Program-made: the position numbers and the translations under genes
Notes under the pieces: generated by a model
Told to the model about the DNA's origin: nothing
Database searches by the model: none
What the model saw: only the letters and a program-made list of their open reading frames with translations
NCBI GenBank assembly: GCA_019426215.1
Contig: CM033393.1
Coordinates: forward strand, 20,958,591 to 21,022,590
DNA from: Buddleja alternifolia
Taxonomy: Eukaryota > Streptophyta > Magnoliopsida > Lamiales > Scrophulariaceae
Reading direction: 5' to 3'
DNA length: 64,000 bases
Shown here: piece after piece, positions 59,464 through 64,000 of the stretch
Numbering within the stretch: position 1 is the stretch's first letter
Layout: each line of letters starts with the position of its first letter

Positions 59464-60967
59464 TGTTAGGAAATTTCATGTTAGATGTTTTGATGATGAC
59501 AAGATAGGATTTAATGTTAGACCCCAAAAATACAATGTAAGTTTCCGTTTTTCATAGAATGATGTATAAGCGTTTGAAAGTTGTAATTCTTTATAGGCTT
59601 GTAATTTTTATCTTTGTGGAATTTAGACTAAGTCTTAGCGACTGAATCGCTAGTAGAATTCTAGGTGAGTCTATTAGAGAAGAAGTTGAAGACCAGCGTC
59701 TGAAGTCAACCGGAGATAAAGATTTTCTTCTTAGCGTCTGTCAAACGCTAAAAGATCTCATTTCAGGATTTATGGATCAGCGCTCGAAATCCCTCAAGCG
59801 ACTTATGTCAGATTCACCTGAAATAAATCCTCAAGTCATGAAGGACTTAAATACAATCATTCAACGGACATTTATTTCCAACGGGAATTAAATTCAAAAT
59901 GCATTAAATGCCTGATAAGAACATTAAATGTGATAAGCTAATGTGACTTGTGGACAAGCCACCTTTTGACCAGACTGTCAGAAAATTCAAAGTTTCAGCT
60001 GCTCCCGTCCAATCGGCTTCAGCGAATTTTCAGGAATGTCAGACTTTAGGTAAACTCACGCGCTGCGTGAAAGGCACGCTCCTACATGTGTCCAACGGAC
60101 AGATCCCAAGAAATTGCCTATAAATACCTTACCCCAGCAAACCCTAAAAACACACAAGATACGTACGAAAAAGAGAAGAGAAACTATTGCCAAAAATCTT
60201 ACGCACATTTTCTGAGAAAAAGCTTAGAAACTCCATAGCCAAATCTTTTAAGCTTTTTATCTATATTCCAACAGTCAAAAATATCTCAAACATCTTCCAA
60301 AGAAGAAACTCAAATTTCAACTGAGATATTCCAAGTTGTTTGATCTTTTCAAAAACAAACAAAACCTTAGTGACAAACCTCAACCTTTCATCTGACTGAG
60401 AAAAGTTGATTGAACCCTTTCAGGCAGTATTTCTGAGTGAGAGAAGCTTGAAGAAGACGATCTTCATTGGTGCTGAAGTCTGTGTGATCAAGGAGCCCAA
60501 GATCATTTTCACCCTTTTACTATTGTGTAGAAGATTCTGTGTCACTCTTCAAAAATCATTTTAGTAATTTCTCCCAAGTGAAAAAGGAGAAGAAGGACCT
60601 AGCTGGGATTACACCACCCAGTGAATCTTATATATCTTGTGTCATTTATTTTATTTGTCTTATTATTATTTTCTATTACATCATTTATCTTTGAAAGAGA
60701 CAAGTTAAAGTGCAAAGCGATTAAGTTGACTAAAAGAACGCTAAAACTCATTTCCGCTGTGCTAACCCTGATTAAGCGATCTAAGCGTTGCCCTACTTTG
60801 GCAAACTGCGAAAATCACTAAGTCTAAGTTAACTTTTCTGAAGCGTCTGACTCAAGCGCTCAGTCATCCAAAGAGTTCAAACCTTTAAAGTGATACGAAA
60901 TTTTTGAAGTCGAAAAAGACTTCAGGGTCTATTCAACCCCCCCCCCCCCTTCTAGACCCTTTCGTAT
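59464..60967 (+). repeat. 3' LTR of the Sirevirus element
   Basis: Begins TGTTAGGAAATTTCATG and runs about 1.5 kb to a C-rich tract (about 60939-60951) and TTCTAGACCC, a layout typical of Sirevirus LTR ends. The exact end is unclear because simple-sequence DNA follows and no terminal CA is certain. TATA box TATAAATA at 60119-60126. A 66-codon open frame at 60621 has no support as a gene. Confidence 0.75.
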
Positions 60968-61640
60968 GCCACTTGGGATCACCACACCCACATATACGCA
61001 AACATATATACATACATCCACATATACACAAATACAAACACCCACACATACATAAATATATATATATACACCCATATATACACTAATATACATACATCCA
61101 CACATACACAAAATATACACACACAAAAATTTATCTAACTCAAACTCTATACTCTATATATGTGTGTGTATATGTATACATATTTATCTAAAAAAATTAC
61201 CCCAAATTTGCACAAGCTAAATGGTGGCCGGAGGCGGCGGCGGCTACCTTATATGTATATAGAAAGAGGGAGAGTTAAATATATATACATATGCACATAT
61301 ATATATATAGAGAGAGAGAGCCATACCTTTGGGGCGCAGTTGACGGGTGGCAGTGGGTGACTCGCGGCGGTGGCGGAGACCAGCGACGGCGGCGGTCGCG
61401 ACGGGAGAGGGGGGCGAGAGCGAGAGAGAGAAAGGGAGAGAGGGAGAGGGAGAGAGAGAGACGGTGGTGGTGGGGCTCCGACGACGAGGGTGGTGGTGGT
61501 GGTGGAGGTGGTCGAGCGAGAGAGAGAGAGATGAGAGAGAGATCGGCCGAGAGAGAGAGAGAGAGTAGAGAGAGAGAGAGAGAGAGAGAGAGATCAGGTA
61601 AGAGAAAGAGAGAGAAATGGGAGGGAAATTGGGGTTTTTT
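60968..61640. repeat. Simple-sequence DNA: CA/TA-rich then GA- and GGT-rich
   Basis: ACATATACA-type repeats at about 60980-61150, then (GA)n and GGT/GAGA runs at about 61300-61610. It probably forms part of the CACTA end that follows. Open frames here encode Arg/Glu or Gly runs and are not genes. Confidence 0.75.
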
Positions 61641-61846
61641 TATATTTTGGGGGGAGAAAGGCTATTATAGCGGTTCTTGGTTGAACCGCTGTAATAGCTC
61701 TGGTTCTTAGCTATTACAGCGGTTCATCCGAGAACCGTTGTAATAGCTCATTCTATTATAGCGGTTCAACCATGAACCGCTGTAATAGGCACCTCCATTC
61801 AGCGGTTTTCCAAAAACTGCTGTAATAGTTTATTTTTGTAGTAGTG
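61641..61846. mobile_element. One end of a CACTA (EnSpm) transposon
   Basis: The right terminus, read in reverse, is CACTACTACAAAAATAAAC, the classic CACTA inverted end. Inside it is a run of about seven copies of a 15-bp unit (CTATTAYAGCGGTTC) in alternating orientation (61662-61828), as in CACTA subterminal regions. The next three bases are TAA, a possible 3-bp duplication. The other end and the transposase are not in the window. Confidence 0.85.
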
Positions 61847-61849
61847 TAA

Positions 61850-63375
61850 AGAAGTTCTGGAGCCTGAGGCTATGGCGACTGAAGTTCCTATAGATCAAGC
61901 GACTACTATGGTCGAAGAAAGTCCTTAGGCTCAAATTGTGCTTGATGCTAATACACCTCCACCTCCAGAGGTCATTGTTTAAATGGATGTGGAAATGACA
62001 TCTGTCGTGAATATCGGTAAAGAAGTTGCTCCAGTCCTTCCTGATGTTGAAACATCACCAGCTCAAGAAGTGGCTGTTCATGCTGAGAGGTCGATAGAAG
62101 TGGACCCAATCCCGACTAAAGTGATTGCAATTGTGCCACTCCAACCGAACCTCCTCCTCGTGTCATCAATTTCTTTCCACGCGGCTATGATGCAAATGAA
62201 GAATTCTACTATGCCGTTAGAGAAAATGACACCAGGACTTTGGTTGACATGAAGATCACCTTTCAAGAAACTCTTTACAATCCTGCCATTTCTGACTCAG
62301 ATAAATTTTCCTTTTTTGAGAGGCTTGTTGATCTTGGTCTTTACTCGCTTGAGCGACTACAATCTCGTATAGAGTATATTCAGAAACCAGTGTTCAACAT
62401 GTAAGATTTTAACCGAGAGCATTTTTACTTCACAGGTCGCTCTGAAGAATCTTTCTATCCTATTCGCCGGAACAAAATTGTATTCAAGAACCCACACATG
62501 GGTGATTGGTTGAAGAATCCAGATGAAGAAGATCTCAATAAACTTGGATACTCTGCTCTTCCTCAAGTCATTCGCTCCCCTCAGAATGCTCTATCTCCTA
62601 AGCCACTTAAGCTTTGGAAAGGCAAAGGACCAGTAGTCGTTGAGCGTCCAAATCCAGTCACCGCTTGGCTCGAGGATGAAGCATTTGTATATCTTGCCAG
62701 ACTATGGGCAGACGACTATGAGAGCGAATTCACTCGCTTTGAAAAGTACCTTGCCTCCAGAATAGACCCAAGAAGTTTAGAAGCGTGGTAGGAGATGGAT
62801 GATGGATATTGCTTAATGGGCTGAAGAACTTGCGCTACATTTCTACACTCTCCAAGAGCTCGTGAGGTATCCATTCCTTTTTGAATATGGAGTAGAATAC
62901 AGACGCCGTGGATTCGCTGTATTTCTACTTGAGCAGCGTAAACATCTTGTTGGGAATATAAGCGACTTGCCTTCATATAGACAGCCTATAGACCGCTATA
63001 TTCGCCAGAAACTCGAATTGTTCAGTCAGGGAGGATGCTTTGTTATTCACCGTACTTAGAACTTTGTTCAGTGTATCTTTTTGGACTTTAATGATGAGGC
63101 ATCTACAAGCAAGCGTGATGCCAAGCCGAGCCACAGTGAAGTGCACATACGTTTAACTGATGAGCATGCTGACTTCCACAGGGACAGAAGAGCGATAGTT
63201 GAGAATACTCAGTCGCTAGATACCTTCAACGATCAATATGTCTTCAACAACTTCAGAGGCTATAATCTTTTACCTGTCCTTATATGTGAACAGAATATTT
63301 GAGTGGCCCAAATCCTTTCACTTATCCGGCCAGTGGATCAAGAAGCTGCTCAAGCGCTGATGCTTTTTATTTTCT
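61850..63375 (+). pseudogene. Second env-like copy, degenerate and intronless
   Basis: Homologous along its length to about 56305-57945 of the first copy: EPEA, DQATT, then NPHMGDW, ARLWADDY, EYRRRGF and RPVDQEAAQAL. It carries stops (CAG-to-TAG type at 61935, TAA at 61980), one base missing at about 62135 and further shifts near 62790. It lacks the 78-bp intron of the first copy. The 5' part is cut by the CACTA end, the 3' part by an LTR at 63376. Confidence 0.85.
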
Positions 63376-64000
63376 TGTTGGGAATTATACGAATAAAACG
63401 CAGTGGAAAATAAATTTAATTCCCAAAGCCCGAATCATCTCTAATCCTCGTGTTTAATTGTGTATAGAAAAATTACCGTTCTCGCGTATGTTGATTTCTA
63501 AACGTGATCCTTTTCTCTAACGCCGAATTTGCCAACGTCTCTAATTCGTCACGCCGGAATCAAAAACGAAAAACTCCTCCTTTCTTCCTTGTCAAAGACG
63601 ACTAGAGAGAGAGAGAGGTGGGAGACTTTTTCTTGGAGAGAAAGTTATGTAAGTTGCCTTGTGTTATTTTTCACCTTGTGATATATTTATATCATTATGA
63701 AACAATAACCCTAGCATGCAAGAGCCCTATTTGGGCGTCTATTTGGCCGCCTTTTAGTGGGCTCGGAAGCCTTCGGGCTTTCGTCTTGCTTGCTAATTAA
63801 TTAATCGGATAATTTATTTATCCAGTAAATAAATTGATAATCCAATTAACAATTCTTAATTAATTTATAATTCAATTTCTCCAAGAAATTAGTTAACTCA
63901 TTAATTTAATTAATTAATTAAATTATCCAATAATTAATTAATTAATTACGACATCCAATGCCGTGAATTTCTCTCAAGTCTTTTTCCCATGTTTTTCCTT
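63376..64000 (-). repeat. LTR of a minus-strand copia element, running off the window
   Basis: Starts TGTTGGGAATTATACGAATAAAACGCAGTGG, matching the reverse complement of the end of the F LTR (TGTTGGGGAAAAATAACCAAACGCAGCGG). Its AT-rich interior, with repeated TTAATTAA and the TATA palindrome (63678-63695), also matches. No primer site adjoins the left end, so this is the 3' LTR of an element that extends rightward, inserted in the second env-like copy. Confidence 0.75.

Noticed and set aside
60961..60990. CACTTGGGATCACC as the missing CACTA 5' end
   Set aside because: It does not match the inverted complement of the right terminus beyond CACT.
61291..61710. 139-codon Arg/Glu-rich frame
   Set aside because: Translation of (GA)n and GGT simple repeats.

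Overview
The window is nuclear DNA of a flowering plant, probably a eudicot; I cannot name the species. It is AT-rich, intron-bearing and made almost entirely of nested LTR retrotransposons. I see one intact host gene, a plant intracellular Ras-group LRR protein (PIRL) on the minus strand with three exons (46772-48935). I saw no bacterial features, no CRISPR array and no rRNA or tRNA gene.

Layout. 1-1480: minus-strand Ty1/copia pol remnant. 1490-2157: LTR-like fragment. 2158-6501, resuming at 24606-24969: copia element F (5' LTR, Met-tRNA primer site, gag, protease, pre-integrase). F is split by copia element B (6502-24605, minus strand, 5-bp target duplication GGAGC). B's 3' LTR is in turn split by a second member of the same family, element A (8039-17523, minus strand, target duplication TGATA). 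B's 5' LTR carries a 379-bp Mutator-like MITE. F is broken again in its pre-integrase domain at 24970 by Ty3/gypsy Athila-like element C1 (24970-35965). C1 is nearly intact, with one frameshift in a run of A, and shares its right LTR with a truncated second copy, C2 (34050-38575). C2 is joined to a duplicated piece of the B LTR that includes the MITE (38586-39310), and then to a minus-strand Tat-like gypsy gag-protease piece with its 5' LTR (39311-42762).

42763-50029 is the least TE-dense part: a degenerate inverted-repeat element, microsatellites, the PIRL gene and a small fold-back sequence. After it come a gypsy protease fragment (50030-50590), an LTR fragment related to the A/B family (50690-51686) and a 5'-truncated Sirevirus-type copia element (51687 to about 60967). 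That element has pol, G-rich tracts, a very large env-like reading frame, a polypurine tract and a 3' LTR. Next are simple repeats, one end of a CACTA transposon (to 61846), a second degenerate env-like copy (61850-63375) and a minus-strand LTR running off the window.

Most interesting result: the Sirevirus env-like region looks like a gene of its own. It has a G-box/TATA promoter-like segment, a pyrimidine-rich leader, about 1,390 codons in one frame with nine stops but no frameshift, and a 78-bp GT-AG intron. The second copy lacks exactly that intron. Other observations are perfect palindromes in the A/B leaders, two hairpin-plus-polypurine modules in C1, and nonsense changes that mostly fit C-to-T decay. 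All boundaries and comparisons were made by eye; no alignment or database search was run.
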